A stretch of 64,000 bases of DNA, from contig JALDRJ010000002.1 of assembly GCA_031315865.1 (NCBI GenBank), positions 2,888,001 through 2,952,000 on the forward strand, given 5' to 3'. This document shows positions 33,851 to 44,363 of this stretch, in pieces (position 1 is the first letter of the stretch; each line of letters starts with the position of its first letter). Under the pieces are notes generated by a model, which made no database searches, was not told where the DNA came from, and worked only from the letters and a program-made list of their open reading frames with translations. The translations under genes were made by a program, and so were the position numbers. This DNA is from Nitrospirales bacterium. Its GTDB lineage: Bacteria; Nitrospirota; Nitrospiria; Nitrospirales; UBA8639.

Positions 33851-35485
33851 ATGAAGGCTGGTCGTAAACGCATCTTCAAACGTCAGAGTTCCTCTTCTTC
33901 AGGCTCGTGGCTTGATCCTACCCCTTTGCTGCTTTCTTCGACCTTATCCACAGGCGAAGTCAATAGGCTTTTACAGCACTATGGTTTTACGAAGTGTGAG
34001 CAAGCAGACGCCAATTTGCAAACCATGGCAGGGAATCCGGAGGAACGTCATGCGTTGGCTGGCATTCTCCGGAAGATGCTCTTGTATATCGCCGAGACAG
34101 CCGATCCTGACCAGGCACTGAATGCCTGGGAACATTTTGTGGCTTCAGGAATTCAGAGACGGACACTGTTTCAGTTTTTGGCTCAATCCCCAAGGATGCT
34201 CCATCAACTTTGTATGATTTTCGGGAATAGCCCTGCCATGTCCGAAACGTTGATACGCGATCCCATGCTCATTTATTGGTTGGAGGAAATAAAGGCTGAT
34301 GTGGATGTTCCGAGCCAAAAAGACATGGAAGCCCATCTTCGTGAGTCATTACGTGCCGTGACGACGTATGAACGAAAGTGTGATGTTATTCGTCGATTCA
34401 GGCGGCGTGAGATGTTGAGGTTAGGACTGAGAGATTTATTAAGTGTCGGTGATGTGATCGAGACGGCCACGGCGCTTACTCATTTGGCCACCGTATTAAT
34501 CCAGGTTGTGTATGACCTGGTTCATGCCGAATTAGCCATCACACATGGACTCCCTCATCATCAGGATCGACATGGACGATGGGTTGAGACGGGGTTTGTG
34601 GTGATGGGGATGGGCAAATTGGGGGGAGGCGAGTTGAATTATAGTTCAGATGTCGATCTGGTATACCTATATGAAAAATCGGAAGGCCATACCTTGGGAA
34701 CCCACGCACACGTGACCGTGTCTAATGAGGAATATTTCGAGAAACTCGCTCGTGAAATGACTCGTGTGATGACGGAAGGCAGTGACGAGGGGGCGATCTT
34801 CCGGGTCGATTTGCGGTTGAGGCCAGAGGGTGATGTGGGCGGATTGGCTCATGCGCTTGACGATGCTGTGCAATATTATCGGACACGAGGTCGTGACTGG
34901 GAACGCATGGCATTCGTGAAATCGTACCCCATAGCCGGCAACAAATCGGTAGGCCTCAAATTTCTTCGACGAATCCGGACTTTTATCGTCGGAACCCCTG
35001 ATATGTCATCTCAGGAATTCCTCAAATCTGTACGATTGCTCAAATCAAAGATTCAGATTAAACTCCTGCGTCGTGGAGAGGAAAGACGTCATGTAAAATT
35101 AGGGTTCGGTGGTATTCGTGAGATTGAATTCCTTGTGCAAGCTCAACAGCTTCTTCATGCCCAGCAACATCCCCAAGTGCTGGAACGAAATACCTTGAAG
35201 GCGTTGCGTCGGTTACAGAACGCGCATATTCTTCCGGAGAACGTCGTTCGACGTTTGACGGCTTCATACCGGTTTCTTCGCGATCTTGAGCATAAACTTC
35301 AGATCGTGAATGAATTGCAAACGCACACACTGCCGCGTGACCTTCAGGAAGTTTCACGGTGTGCGGTGCGAATGGGTTATCAAAAAGGCCCTTCCTATCA
35401 TGAGGCGGCGCAACGTCTGTTGGACGACTATAACGGGCATACCACAATCGTTCATCAATCGTACGTGCAATACATTGGTTCGTAG
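33851..35485 (+). CDS. GlnE-like adenylyl-removing half (split glutamine synthetase adenylyltransferase)
   Basis: A 544-residue protein that matches the N-terminal (adenylyl-removing) half of GlnE, which is about 950 residues in full-length form. Motifs: VVMGMGKLGGGELNYSSDVD with Asp267 and Asp269, EYFEKLAREMTRVMTE, RVDLRLRPEGDVGGLA, WERMAFVKSYPIAGN and GGIREIEFLVQAQQLLH. ELNYSSD is typical of the AR half. The first 150 residues are helical. No second nucleotidyltransferase is fused; its likely partner is the divergent protein at 31486-33780. ATG 33851 is chosen over TTG 33845. Only 96 bases separate it from clpB. Confidence 0.82.
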   Translation: MKAGRKRIFKRQSSSSSGSWLDPTPLLLSSTLSTGEVNRLLQHYGFTKCEQADANLQTMAGNPEERHALAGILRKMLLYIAETADPDQALNAWEHFVASGIQRRTLFQFLAQSPRMLHQLCMIFGNSPAMSETLIRDPMLIYWLEEIKADVDVPSQKDMEAHLRESLRAVTTYERKCDVIRRFRRREMLRLGLRDLLSVGDVIETATALTHLATVLIQVVYDLVHAELAITHGLPHHQDRHGRWVETGFVVMGMGKLGGGELNYSSDVDLVYLYEKSEGHTLGTHAHVTVSNEEYFEKLAREMTRVMTEGSDEGAIFRVDLRLRPEGDVGGLAHALDDAVQYYRTRGRDWERMAFVKSYPIAGNKSVGLKFLRRIRTFIVGTPDMSSQEFLKSVRLLKSKIQIKLLRRGEERRHVKLGFGGIREIEFLVQAQQLLHAQQHPQVLERNTLKALRRLQNAHILPENVVRRLTASYRFLRDLEHKLQIVNELQTHTLPRDLQEVSRCAVRMGYQKGPSYHEAAQRLLDDYNGHTTIVHQSYVQYIGS

Positions 35486-35581
35486 TCTTTCTTGCTTGAA
35501 ATTCTTACAATCGTGCTTACCTGAGTGTCGTGTCGGTGATGAGACCGATACAGGCGAATTGCAGGTGAAAGGAGTTCTGCT

Positions 35582-38179
35582 ATGGATATGAATAAGATGA
35601 CGCTGAAGTTGCAGGAAGCCTTGCAGGCGGCCTCAGGTATAGCCTTGCGTCGCAATCATCAAGGTGTGGATGTCGAACATGTGCTGTTGGCATTGCTCGA
35701 ACAAGACGGGGGATTGGCCAAACCTATTTTAGAGCAAGCCGGAGTATCCCCTGTTGCCGTTCAACAGGCAGCCGAGATGGCCCTCAAGAAGATTCCACAG
35801 GTTCAAGGAAGTTCCGGTGGGCCAGGGCAAATTCACCTCACTCCCAGAGTTGCTCAGGTCCTGACCCGTGCTGAGGATGAGATGAAGGGGTTGCAAGATG
35901 AATTTTTGAGTGTGGAACACGTCCTTCTCGCGATGGTGGATGAGGGTGGGATATTTCCCTCGTTAGGGCTGAAGCGTGACAAGTTACTCTCCGGATTGCA
36001 GCATGTTCGCGGGAATCAACGTGTGACGAGTCAAGACCCCGAAGGCACCTACCAGGCTCTCGAAAAGTACGGGCGAGATCTGACCAAACTGGCAGGGCAG
36101 GGTAAATTAGATCCGGTCATCGGACGGGATGAGGAAATTCGTCGGGTGATTCAAATTCTTTCACGAAGGACCAAGAATAACCCGGTGTTGATCGGAGAGC
36201 CCGGCGTAGGAAAGACGGCAATCGTTGAGGGCTTGGCGCAACGTATCGTCAAAGGCGATGTGCCTGAAGGATTAAAGCACAAACGGGTGATCGTGTTAGA
36301 TATGGGCGCATTGGTCGCGGGTGCGAAATTTAGAGGGGAGTTCGAGGAACGACTCAAAGCCGTTTTGAAAGAGATACAGGCCGCACATGGTCAAATTTTG
36401 CTCTTTATCGATGAACTGCATACGGTGGTCGGGGCTGGAGCGGCGGAAGGATCGATGGATGCGGCCAATTTGTTGAAGCCGATGCTGGCCAGAGGCGAAT
36501 TGCATTTGATCGGAGCCACGACCTTGGACGAGTACCGTAAGCACATCGAGAAGGATGCCGCACTCGAGCGACGGTTTCAGACGGTCCTGGTCGATCAGCC
36601 ATCTGTTGAAGATACCATTTCCATCCTTCGAGGTTTGAATGAGCGTTACGAGGTTCATCATGGTGTCCGAATTAAAGATGCCGCTCTGGTGGCGGCCGCT
36701 AAGCTCTCGCATCGGTATATTGGCGATCGCTTTCTGCCGGACAAGGCCATTGATCTGGTTGATGAAGCCGCAGCCCATCTCCGTACGGAAATCGACAGCA
36801 TGCCGGCTGAAATGGATGAACTTTCGCGAAAGGTTCTTCAACTGGAAATCGAGCGTGAAGCGCTGAAGAAAGAAACTGATGCTGGCAGTCAAGCCAGACT
36901 GGAACACCTGAATGAGGAGCTTGCGGAAAAACAGCAAGCTCTCGAAGGTCTTAAAACGCAATGGGATTCAGAAAAGGCATCCGTTGAAAAGCTTCAAACC
37001 CTGCGACAGCAGATGGATGATGTGAAGCGAGAGATTGAACGTGCCGAGCGGGATTATGATCTGAATCGCGTGGCCGAGTTGCGATACGGCACGCTTCCGC
37101 GCATCGAACAAGAATTGCAAGCTGAAAGTGAACAGCTTGGCCAGAAGCAGGGAGATAAACGCTTGTTGAATGAAGAGGTGGATGAAGGAGACATTGCCGA
37201 AGTCGTGAGCCGTTGGACAGGCATTCCTGTCAATCGCCTGCTTCAGGGAGAAGTGGAGAAATTATTACGGCTTGGGGAATTGTTGCATCAACGGGTTATT
37301 GGTCAGGATGAAGGCGTGCAGGCAGTGGCCGATGCCGTGCTGCGTGCACGATCGGGTATCAAAGATCCGAATAGACCGATCGGCTCGTTTTTATTTCTTG
37401 GGCCGACCGGCGTAGGAAAGACCGAGCTGGCTCGAGCGCTCGCGGGCATCTTGTTCGATGATGAGTCCAATATGATTCGCATAGACATGTCAGAATACAT
37501 GGAGAAGCATACGACGGCGCGACTCATCGGTGCGCCTCCAGGATATGTGGGGTATGAGGAAGGAGGACAGCTGACAGAGGCCGTCCGGCGTCATCCATTC
37601 TCCGTAATTCTCTTCGACGAAATTGAAAAAGCTCATCATGATGTCTTCAACATTTTGTTGCAGGTGCTAGACGATGGCCGGTTGACAGACTCACAAGGGC
37701 GAACGGTCGATTTTAAGAATACGGTGTTGATCATGACGTCCAATTTAGGGAGTCAAAAGATCTTGGAGGGACAGGAGCGAGGACTCACGTATGACCAGCT
37801 TCATGCGCTCGTCATGGAAGAAGCCAAACAACATTTTCGACCTGAATTTCTCAACCGAGTCGATGAGATCGTGGTCTTTCATCCATTAAGCACGGCTCAC
37901 TTAGGCGACATCGTCAATATCCAATTAGATCGATTGCGGCAACGATTGCTCGATCGTCGGATCACGCTGATGGTGACGCCCGAGGTTGTCGATGAGTTGG
38001 CCTCACGTGGATATGACCCGGTATATGGCGCTCGACCCCTAAAACGACTCATTCAGCATGACATTGAAACACCACTGTCACGATTAATCGTAAAAGGAGA
38101 GGTGCGGGATGGTGATGTTGTACATGTAGACCTTCGGGATGGCGCATTGCACTTTTCTACGAAAGAGCCCAAGGCCTGA
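35582..38179 (+). CDS. clpB: ATP-dependent disaggregase ClpB
   Basis: Hsp100 chaperone of 865 residues that works with DnaK to rescue aggregated proteins. It has the N domain (two Clp repeats, residues 5-145), NBD1 with Walker [10 protein letters not shown] and [13 protein letters not shown], a coiled-coil middle domain (about residues 405-530, [14 protein letters not shown] onward) which marks ClpB, and NBD2 with [15 protein letters not shown] and [13 protein letters not shown], ending in a C-terminal domain. The strong site AAAGGAG precedes the ATG. A CTTGAAA at 35495 resembles a heat-shock -35, but no matching -10 was found. Confidence 0.97.
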   Translation: MDMNKMTLKLQEALQAASGIALRRNHQGVDVEHVLLALLEQDGGLAKPILEQAGVSPVAVQQAAEMALKKIPQVQGSSGGPGQIHLTPRVAQVLTRAEDEMKGLQDEFLSVEHVLLAMVDEGGIFPSLGLKRDKLLSGLQHVRGNQRVTSQDPEGTYQALEKYGRDLTKLAGQGKLDPVIGRDEEIRRVIQILSRRTKNNPVLIGEPGVGKTAIVEGLAQRIVKGDVPEGLKHKRVIVLDMGALVAGAKFRGEFEERLKAVLKEIQAAHGQILLFIDELHTVVGAGAAEGSMDAANLLKPMLARGELHLIGATTLDEYRKHIEKDAALERRFQTVLVDQPSVEDTISILRGLNERYEVHHGVRIKDAALVAAAKLSHRYIGDRFLPDKAIDLVDEAAAHLRTEIDSMPAEMDELSRKVLQLEIEREALKKETDAGSQARLEHLNEELAEKQQALEGLKTQWDSEKASVEKLQTLRQQMDDVKREIERAERDYDLNRVAELRYGTLPRIEQELQAESEQLGQKQGDKRLLNEEVDEGDIAEVVSRWTGIPVNRLLQGEVEKLLRLGELLHQRVIGQDEGVQAVADAVLRARSGIKDPNRPIGSFLFLGPTGVGKTELARALAGILFDDESNMIRIDMSEYMEKHTTARLIGAPPGYVGYEEGGQLTEAVRRHPFSVILFDEIEKAHHDVFNILLQVLDDGRLTDSQGRTVDFKNTVLIMTSNLGSQKILEGQERGLTYDQLHALVMEEAKQHFRPEFLNRVDEIVVFHPLSTAHLGDIVNIQLDRLRQRLLDRRITLMVTPEVVDELASRGYDPVYGARPLKRLIQHDIETPLSRLIVKGEVRDGDVVHVDLRDGALHFSTKEPKA

Positions 38180-38217
38180 GAAACGTCAAATCGGCAATCA
38201 GGTGCGCGTCAGGAGGA

Positions 38218-39354
38218 CTATTCAACCGCTTGCAGTCTGAGTGAAAGACTGTGTTCTTTCCCCTGGCGACGGATCTGGATGGAAATGCGGTCTCCGACTT
38301 TGTGTCGGTCTAGGATCGTGGCGAGGTCATCGAACGTCTTGACTCGTTGGCCGTCTACTTTGGTGATCACGTCCCCGAGTCGAATTCGTCCTCCCCGTAT
38401 TTCTCTGGCGCTGCGAAGGCCTGCTCGACTCGCGGGCCCACCAGGTTCGACACGGGCAATGACAAGTCCTTCGACCCCCCAACGTTCGGCAATAGAGTCG
38501 GGAATGAGGGAAATGCCAAGGCCTGGGCGGATGACTTTTCCGAACTGTATTAATTGCGGGACAATGCGGTTGACGATGTTGACCGGTACAGCAAACCCGA
38601 TACCTGCGAATGCTCCACTGGGGCTGATAATCTGTGTATTCACGCCTATTAAACGACCGGCACTATCAAGCAACGGGCCTCCAGAGTTCCCTGGATTAAT
38701 AGCAGCATCCGTCTGAATGGCTCCTTCGATCGTCCGCTCATTCACTGAGCGAATAGTTCGACCGAGGGCACTCACCACTCCCGTCGTCAAAGTATGATCG
38801 AGTCCGAACGGATTGCCAATAGCCAGGACGCGTTGTCCGACTCGTAATGTTTGCGCATTGCCCACAGTCAGAGGAATAAAAGATTTTTTCCGCCGATAAA
38901 TTTGAAGAACCGCTAAATCATGATCGGGATCGGCCCCAATTACCTTGGCTTCATGTGAGGATTGATCATCTAGGACCACTTGTATCGTGTCGGCTTTGTA
39001 GATGACGTGAAAGTTCGTCACGATGTGACCTTGCGTGTCCCAAATAAACCCTGACCCCGAACCTTGCGGCACTTCAAACGTATTCAAGGACCAAAAATCT
39101 CGCCGAATGGCGGTGTTCGTAATATAGACGACTGAACGTCGGGCTTTTTCAAAGACGGCGATCGTGGCGAGTTCTTCTTGACTGAGCGAGGGAGAGGGGG
39201 GAGCGGAACGATTGACAGTTTCCAGCAGGGTGGAAGGTTGTTCACTTGAAAATGACAGAGTGTGTGTGGGAAGGAACCATTGTCCGAAGAGCGCCCATGT
39301 GATGAGAAGGATTGTACTTCGTGTCAATAGCCGCAATGCCTTTATCGCAAACAA
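38218..39354 (-). CDS. HtrA/Deg-type periplasmic serine protease with one PDZ domain
   Basis: A 378-residue trypsin-like S1C protease. An N-terminal membrane anchor or signal (ALRLLTRSTILLITWALFGQ, residues 6-25) directs it to the periplasm. The triad is visible: His in IVTNFHVIYK, Asp in DPDHDLAVLQI, Ser in NPGNSGGPLLDSAG. One PDZ domain follows (about residues 280-375), with RLGDVITKVDGQRV. The single PDZ makes it DegS/DegQ-like. It would degrade or sense misfolded envelope proteins. It converges on clpB with 38 bases between. Confidence 0.92.
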   Translation of the reverse strand: MFAIKALRLLTRSTILLITWALFGQWFLPTHTLSFSSEQPSTLLETVNRSAPPSPSLSQEELATIAVFEKARRSVVYITNTAIRRDFWSLNTFEVPQGSGSGFIWDTQGHIVTNFHVIYKADTIQVVLDDQSSHEAKVIGADPDHDLAVLQIYRRKKSFIPLTVGNAQTLRVGQRVLAIGNPFGLDHTLTTGVVSALGRTIRSVNERTIEGAIQTDAAINPGNSGGPLLDSAGRLIGVNTQIISPSGAFAGIGFAVPVNIVNRIVPQLIQFGKVIRPGLGISLIPDSIAERWGVEGLVIARVEPGGPASRAGLRSAREIRGGRIRLGDVITKVDGQRVKTFDDLATILDRHKVGDRISIQIRRQGKEHSLSLRLQAVE

Positions 39355-39403
39355 CGGGCGGAATATCGCCTTCGTTCGACCGATGGATATTTCACGCCCT
39401 CAG

Positions 39404-39826
39404 TCATTCACCAATGACCTGTAGGACCACATCTCGTGTTCGTGGGCGCGTGTCGAAATCGATCAAGACGATGTGCTGCCACCTGCCAAGCGTCAATGTA
39501 CGGTCATGGAACGGAATCGAGATCGATGGGCTTTGTAGTTGGCCACGTAGGTGACTGTGACCATTATCTTCGCCGGGATTCAACGCATTATGAGACCAAG
39601 AAGATCGAGCGGGAATCAGTTCGTTCCAAAATTCATGGGTGTCCTGACGAATGCCGGGTTCATCTTCGATGATCATGAGGGCGGCTGTCGTATGTTTGAC
39701 GAAAGCTGTCAGGAGTCCAGCCTGCAAGCCTGAGGTGTTGAGGTAGTGTTGAATGGTGTGGGTAAGGTTTTCGATGTGGTTATTGCCCGTCATGCGATAC
39801 TGGAGAAATTCGGTCAGAACCGGCAT
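39404..39826 (-). CDS. YjbQ/UPF0047 family protein
   Basis: A 140-residue protein with the family marks LLTAFVKHTTAALMIIEDEP, ELIPARSSWSHNAL, DNGHSHLRGQLQSPSISIP and TLGRWQHIVLIDFD. Members bind metal through conserved His and some have weak thiamine-phosphate synthase activity; the physiological role is not settled. Its start overlaps the stop of the HD-domain gene upstream by a single base, so they form an operon. Confidence 0.9.
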   Translation of the reverse strand: MPVLTEFLQYRMTGNNHIENLTHTIQHYLNTSGLQAGLLTAFVKHTTAALMIIEDEPGIRQDTHEFWNELIPARSSWSHNALNPGEDNGHSHLRGQLQSPSISIPFHDRTLTLGRWQHIVLIDFDTRPRTRDVVLQVIGE

Positions 39827-40881
39827 TATGCGAAGTCTTTTTGCAGCGAACGAAGGAATCGCTGTTCTCGGGTCGTGAAGGCTGCCCCGCGTGCCTGAAT
39901 CAAAAGCTTGGTAAACGATGAACAGTTCATCATGCGAACAATGGAGATGAAAATCGTCCGGCTGATCATCTTATCTGATCGAAGTTGTTCAAGGTATTGA
40001 AACGCTTGAGGGAGACTTTCTCGCGAGCGGGAATAGTAATCGCGTCCCCGACGTTGATTACTAAAAGCTTCCAACTGCTCACATGCCACTAAGATTCCGG
40101 CCAATTGCCGAACCCAGCGTGATGCGTGTTTGAGTTCTTCCGGGTAATAATAGTACAACATGATTTGTTCCATCCAAGGGAGCCAGGTGATTCCCATGGA
40201 TTGTAGATGGGGCGTAATCTCGCGTATTCTTTTTCTTAAGCGCCTGGCAAATCCCAGACGCATTTCTACTTGAGCTTTTGTCCAACTATCGAGTGGTATG
40301 CCTTGATCTTTCAGCTCTTTTCCGTATTGTTCAAGAAACGCTTCAGTTTCCTTGCCGTAGGGTGTTTGAGGGTATTTTTTTCGCCATTCTCGTGGTCGTG
40401 TGGGAATGCCATGGGTTTTCGCCCATGACCATATTTTTCCGAATAAACGTTGATCCAATCCTGCTCGTCCTAAATCATGGAGGAGACAGGCAATTTCATA
40501 CTGCGTGATTCGTTCAGACGGATGTTTCAGGCGTTCAGCGACCATGACGCACATCTTGGTTGTTCGCCGTGAATGTGATTTATCATATCCACGAATGATT
40601 CTGCCTGGTTTCAGTGGGTGAGGATAGTCATAAAGACTCAGCAGAGTGTTTCTGGTACGTTGTGTCAAACGTGGAAAAGATTGATGGGGTAGCGATTTCT
40701 TTGACTGATCGCTTGAAGGTTCCGCCGATCCGTGATTGGACATGAGACTATGCGTATGGGTGAGAATGGAATTCAGAATATCGACGATCACGACTGATGT
40801 CAAGTTGTCGAACGAGGTGATGAGTGATCTTGTGATCACAGAGGAGGTGGTCGATTGTTTCAGGTAATCCTGAGCGCCCAT
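39826..40881 (-). CDS. HD-domain protein, divergent from HD-GYP
   Basis: A 351-residue soluble protein. It carries YDKSHSRRTTKMCVMVAERL followed by QYEIACLLHDLGRAGLDQRL, which is the His-Asp of an HD phosphohydrolase. The later HHExxDGxGYP motif of HD-GYP c-di-GMP phosphodiesterases is missing; in its place is QIMLYYYYPEELKHASRW. The first 45 residues are poorly conserved in appearance, so ATG 40743 (MSNHGSAEP) could be the true start. Metal-dependent phosphohydrolase activity is likely; substrate unknown. Confidence 0.65.
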   Translation of the reverse strand: MGAQDYLKQSTTSSVITRSLITSFDNLTSVVIVDILNSILTHTHSLMSNHGSAEPSSDQSKKSLPHQSFPRLTQRTRNTLLSLYDYPHPLKPGRIIRGYDKSHSRRTTKMCVMVAERLKHPSERITQYEIACLLHDLGRAGLDQRLFGKIWSWAKTHGIPTRPREWRKKYPQTPYGKETEAFLEQYGKELKDQGIPLDSWTKAQVEMRLGFARRLRKRIREITPHLQSMGITWLPWMEQIMLYYYYPEELKHASRWVRQLAGILVACEQLEAFSNQRRGRDYYSRSRESLPQAFQYLEQLRSDKMISRTIFISIVRMMNCSSFTKLLIQARGAAFTTREQRFLRSLQKDFA

Positions 40882-40925
40882 CTCACTACTTGGCGTACCT
40901 TTTCCGAGTTCCGTCTGGAGAAATC

Positions 40926-43900
40926 GTGAAACGTCGCTTGCGGTACATGTTGCTGATTGTTCTCACAATAGTGGGATGTTTGATCGCTGTCGTGTTAGCC
41001 GGCCCATTTTTTTTGAACCCAGTCTATTTCCAAACCATGGCGCTAGAGTACATGCAGCGTACGTTGGGACCGCATATTCATGTGGGGCGGACCCATCTGT
41101 CGCTGTGGCCTTATCCTCATATCGACGTGGCCGATGTCACGGTGAAAGAACGTCCGGATACGCATGCTTTTTTCCGGGCGAAGCGCATAAGTTTAGATTT
41201 GAAAATCTTCTCCTTGCTCCGTCGAGAATTTTCAGTCAAGGAACTCTCCATCGAAGAGCCGGAGTTAGAGGTGAAGCGTGGACGTGACGGGACATGGTGG
41301 ATGTTTCAGGCTGGCCAAACGACGTCAGGTGATTCGTTGTTCATCGGTTTATCCCTCATCGAAAAAGTGATGGTTGCGGATGGGCGCATTGTCTTTATCG
41401 ACGAATCTCCACGTGAAGAAGCCCGTGGAATCGTGCTTCAGGATGTCGATCTGTCCTTTATAAACACGGGATCCCAAGAGGCGGTGCCAACGCTTGAAGT
41501 CTCGGGGCTGATTCCACAGTCATCCAAAACAGCAAGATTTTTATGGGAGGGGACTGTGAATGTGATGTCCGCAGAATCATCGGAGCCTTTGTTCCGGCTC
41601 GCTGATGTTCATCAAGCCGTCAACGTCGATGGAATGCTCAAGGTGAGGAATTTGGATGTCCTTCAGATTGCTGACTTTTTTTCCGTTCAATCTGAAGAGG
41701 CGTCGCAATTGGGAGTAACCGACATTGAAGGGCATATGACGTTGATGCCCGGTCGGGTCGGGTATGAATTGAATGTGTCCGACCTCCGCGTGAGCGGGCA
41801 GGTTGGTTTATTGACTGGAAATGCCAACATTTCTGGATTGTTGACTGACGATCTCACGACGTATGCAAGCTTTCAATCGACACCGATTTCTTTAGGGGCT
41901 ATTCGGTCGTTAATCCCTTCAGAGGCGATCCCTAGAAATTTTCGTCCGGTATGGACGGAAGGGGAGATAGAGGGACAGGTTGAAGTTGTGCAAGCGACCG
42001 TAGCCGGTTCAACCCGTCCAGACGTCGGGGTCTCTGTCGCGGGGACCTTCCAGCTACACGAAAGTTCCTGGAAATCCAAAGGCGGCACGCCAAATCTTGA
42101 GAATGTCAGCGGTGAAATTGTTGTAGAACCGGACCGAATCCGTTTGCGGCGTTTTCATGGAATGTACGAATCTTTGCCGGTTGAGTCGGGCAATGGAGTG
42201 ATTCTTTTTAAGGACTCGGGGCCATGGTTTGAGGCAGATATTCACGGGCAAATATCAGGAGAACAGGTGGTCCATTTGATGGCAAACCTTTCACAGTCGC
42301 CATCAACTCGTACCTTCTTGAGTCGTGTAAAAGCTGTTGAAGGCATGGGCGGTCTCCACCTGCAATTTGCCGGTCTGTTAGGAAGTGTTGAAGGGGTGAC
42401 CTTGAAGGCTGGTGAGTATATGGTCGATAACCTCGCATTCCATTTCGACCTATTCAAAGATCTCATAACCTTTGATCGAGGACGCTTGTCGTTTACTCCA
42501 ACGGAGGTTAAATTGGAGGAAGTTCATGGTCACGCGGCCGGCAGCCGGTTTCGATTGCATGGCACGATCCACACACTGCATGGCCTGACGTTTGATCGAT
42601 TCGCGATCGATGCAACCGTTCACGATCCACGTCTATCCGAAATGTTTTCTCACCTCGCATATTTGCAGCAAGTGAAAATCTTGGGAGATGTGGCATTCCA
42701 TGGGAGCGTGTCAGGAACCACGGACCTCCCAAGATTCAAGGGAGAATTTGATCTCTCTGAGTCATCAATGGTTTTGCCTGGCTTGTTGACGAAACCACGA
42801 GGGGTTCGCGGTGTGTTCCGAATGGATGTCGCGGTGCGGCAACATGGAATTTTGGCGATTCAGCAAGCGGAACTGGCCATTCTTCCTTTTCGTTTGTCCG
42901 TCCGCGCCCGAGTGAGGACCACGCCACAATTTGAATTTCACGCTCGTCTCAATACCGGGCCGATTAATGTCGGTTTGTTGCCAGCTCACGTCGTTGTCGG
43001 AAAACAAATCTTCAAAGCGGGAATTTTAGAGGTGTCATTAGAAATACAGGGGAAGGGATATACATGGACTGACTGGAAACCGCGGGGATGGATCGCATTA
43101 ACCGAAGGCCGAGTGGATGTTCCTAATTTATCGGTACCGCTCTCAGACGTGTTGTTGCGCCTCAAGGTCAGTCCAACGTTCGCGGAAGTAAAACGATTGC
43201 AGTGGAAGATGCAGGACAGTGATATCCATCTCACGAGCACGATCAAAAATTGGCGAGGTAAGCCGGAAATCGATATCGTGCTTGAGTCCACAAACTTTAA
43301 TTTCGACGTATTGATCCCAAAAAACAATGGCACTGACCTTCAGGACTGGTTGGCCTACTTGGCAGGAACAGCGACGGTCATGGGCAATATTCGAGTTGAT
43401 CATCCCATGTACCGGCATTTGGAGGGGCAGAACCTTTCAAGTATTCTAAGGATTCGAGATGGCTTGTTGACACTCGATCGAATTCGTGGTCGAGCCTATG
43501 GGAAGCCAATCGTGGGACGTGTGTTCGTGCATCTTCCACAAGAACGTCCTGCGGCGGTCCGTTCGTCTTTTCATGTCAAAGGGGTGCCATTAGAGCCGAT
43601 TCAGCAGTCTATAGGATCGCATGATCATATTGTAACCGGTAATCTCTCGATGCGAGGCATGATACAGGGGCATGGCCGAGATGCCCGAGGAGTCCTGTCC
43701 ACCTTAAATGGCCATGTCGACATGGTGATTAAAGATGGCTATGTGAACAAAGGCACAGTCCTGCCTCGAATCTTAGAGCTCCTGAACATCCCGACGATCT
43801 TACGTGACCAAATTGATTTGAAAAAAGAAGGATTTCCTTTCAGGAAATCGACAGCCACTCTCCAGGTTGCGAATGGCGTGATTGAGACGAAGAATATGAT

Positions 43901-44261
43901 CGTCGAGAGTCCGATCATGCAGATGACGGCAGTTGGTTCCTATAATTTGGTCACGGATCAATTAGATGGAGTGACCGCGATCAGCCCATTTGGCCGCTAT
44001 TCCGACTTCCTCAAAAGCATTCCTCTCTTCGGCCGAATTCTGGCCGGGGATCGAAAAGGAATTGCCACAGCGATGTTTGATGTACGTGGCCCCTTGGCTT
44101 CTCCGGACATTCAGTATATGCCCATGGAGTCATTCGCTACAGGCTTGTCTGGCTTATCACAACTGGCTTTCGATGTGTTAAAGAATACGATTACCTTACC
44201 CCTCGATCTCCTGAAATCTGACAGCAAAGAGGAGGACAGTGAAACGTCCAAGAAAAGGTAA
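40926..44261 (+). CDS. AsmA-family protein, 1111 aa
   Basis: A very large envelope protein, anchored by one N-terminal transmembrane segment (YMLLIVLTIVGCLIAVVLAG, residues 7-26), then a long beta-rich periplasmic region with the N-terminal AsmA motif (FLNPVYFQTMALEYMQRTLG), and a C-terminal AsmA-like part with GRIL.GDRKGIATAMFDVRGP. AsmA/TamB-like proteins of this form are thought to move phospholipids between membranes. GTG 40926 is chosen because GGAG precedes it by six bases; TTG 40890 is the other in-frame option. It is divergent from the HD-domain gene. Confidence 0.85.
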   Translation: MKRRLRYMLLIVLTIVGCLIAVVLAGPFFLNPVYFQTMALEYMQRTLGPHIHVGRTHLSLWPYPHIDVADVTVKERPDTHAFFRAKRISLDLKIFSLLRREFSVKELSIEEPELEVKRGRDGTWWMFQAGQTTSGDSLFIGLSLIEKVMVADGRIVFIDESPREEARGIVLQDVDLSFINTGSQEAVPTLEVSGLIPQSSKTARFLWEGTVNVMSAESSEPLFRLADVHQAVNVDGMLKVRNLDVLQIADFFSVQSEEASQLGVTDIEGHMTLMPGRVGYELNVSDLRVSGQVGLLTGNANISGLLTDDLTTYASFQSTPISLGAIRSLIPSEAIPRNFRPVWTEGEIEGQVEVVQATVAGSTRPDVGVSVAGTFQLHESSWKSKGGTPNLENVSGEIVVEPDRIRLRRFHGMYESLPVESGNGVILFKDSGPWFEADIHGQISGEQVVHLMANLSQSPSTRTFLSRVKAVEGMGGLHLQFAGLLGSVEGVTLKAGEYMVDNLAFHFDLFKDLITFDRGRLSFTPTEVKLEEVHGHAAGSRFRLHGTIHTLHGLTFDRFAIDATVHDPRLSEMFSHLAYLQQVKILGDVAFHGSVSGTTDLPRFKGEFDLSESSMVLPGLLTKPRGVRGVFRMDVAVRQHGILAIQQAELAILPFRLSVRARVRTTPQFEFHARLNTGPINVGLLPAHVVVGKQIFKAGILEVSLEIQGKGYTWTDWKPRGWIALTEGRVDVPNLSVPLSDVLLRLKVSPTFAEVKRLQWKMQDSDIHLTSTIKNWRGKPEIDIVLESTNFNFDVLIPKNNGTDLQDWLAYLAGTATVMGNIRVDHPMYRHLEGQNLSSILRIRDGLLTLDRIRGRAYGKPIVGRVFVHLPQERPAAVRSSFHVKGVPLEPIQQSIGSHDHIVTGNLSMRGMIQGHGRDARGVLSTLNGHVDMVIKDGYVNKGTVLPRILELLNIPTILRDQIDLKKEGFPFRKSTATLQVANGVIETKNMIVESPIMQMTAVGSYNLVTDQLDGVTAISPFGRYSDFLKSIPLFGRILAGDRKGIATAMFDVRGPLASPDIQYMPMESFATGLSGLSQLAFDVLKNTITLPLDLLKSDSKEEDSETSKKR

Positions 44262-44363
44262 ATACCCTTAAATGCCATGGATCCTCTGCCACGATGATAT
44301 CTTACCTGGAAGATTTTTTTCGTAGATGCCGTTCTTAATAGTTTTTTACAAAAGGAGTACGTG

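Noticed and set aside
35495-35501. CTTGAAA as a sigma-32 (heat-shock) -35 box for clpB
   Set aside because: No CCCCATnT-like -10 box is found at 13-15 bases; a CIRCE element is also absent.
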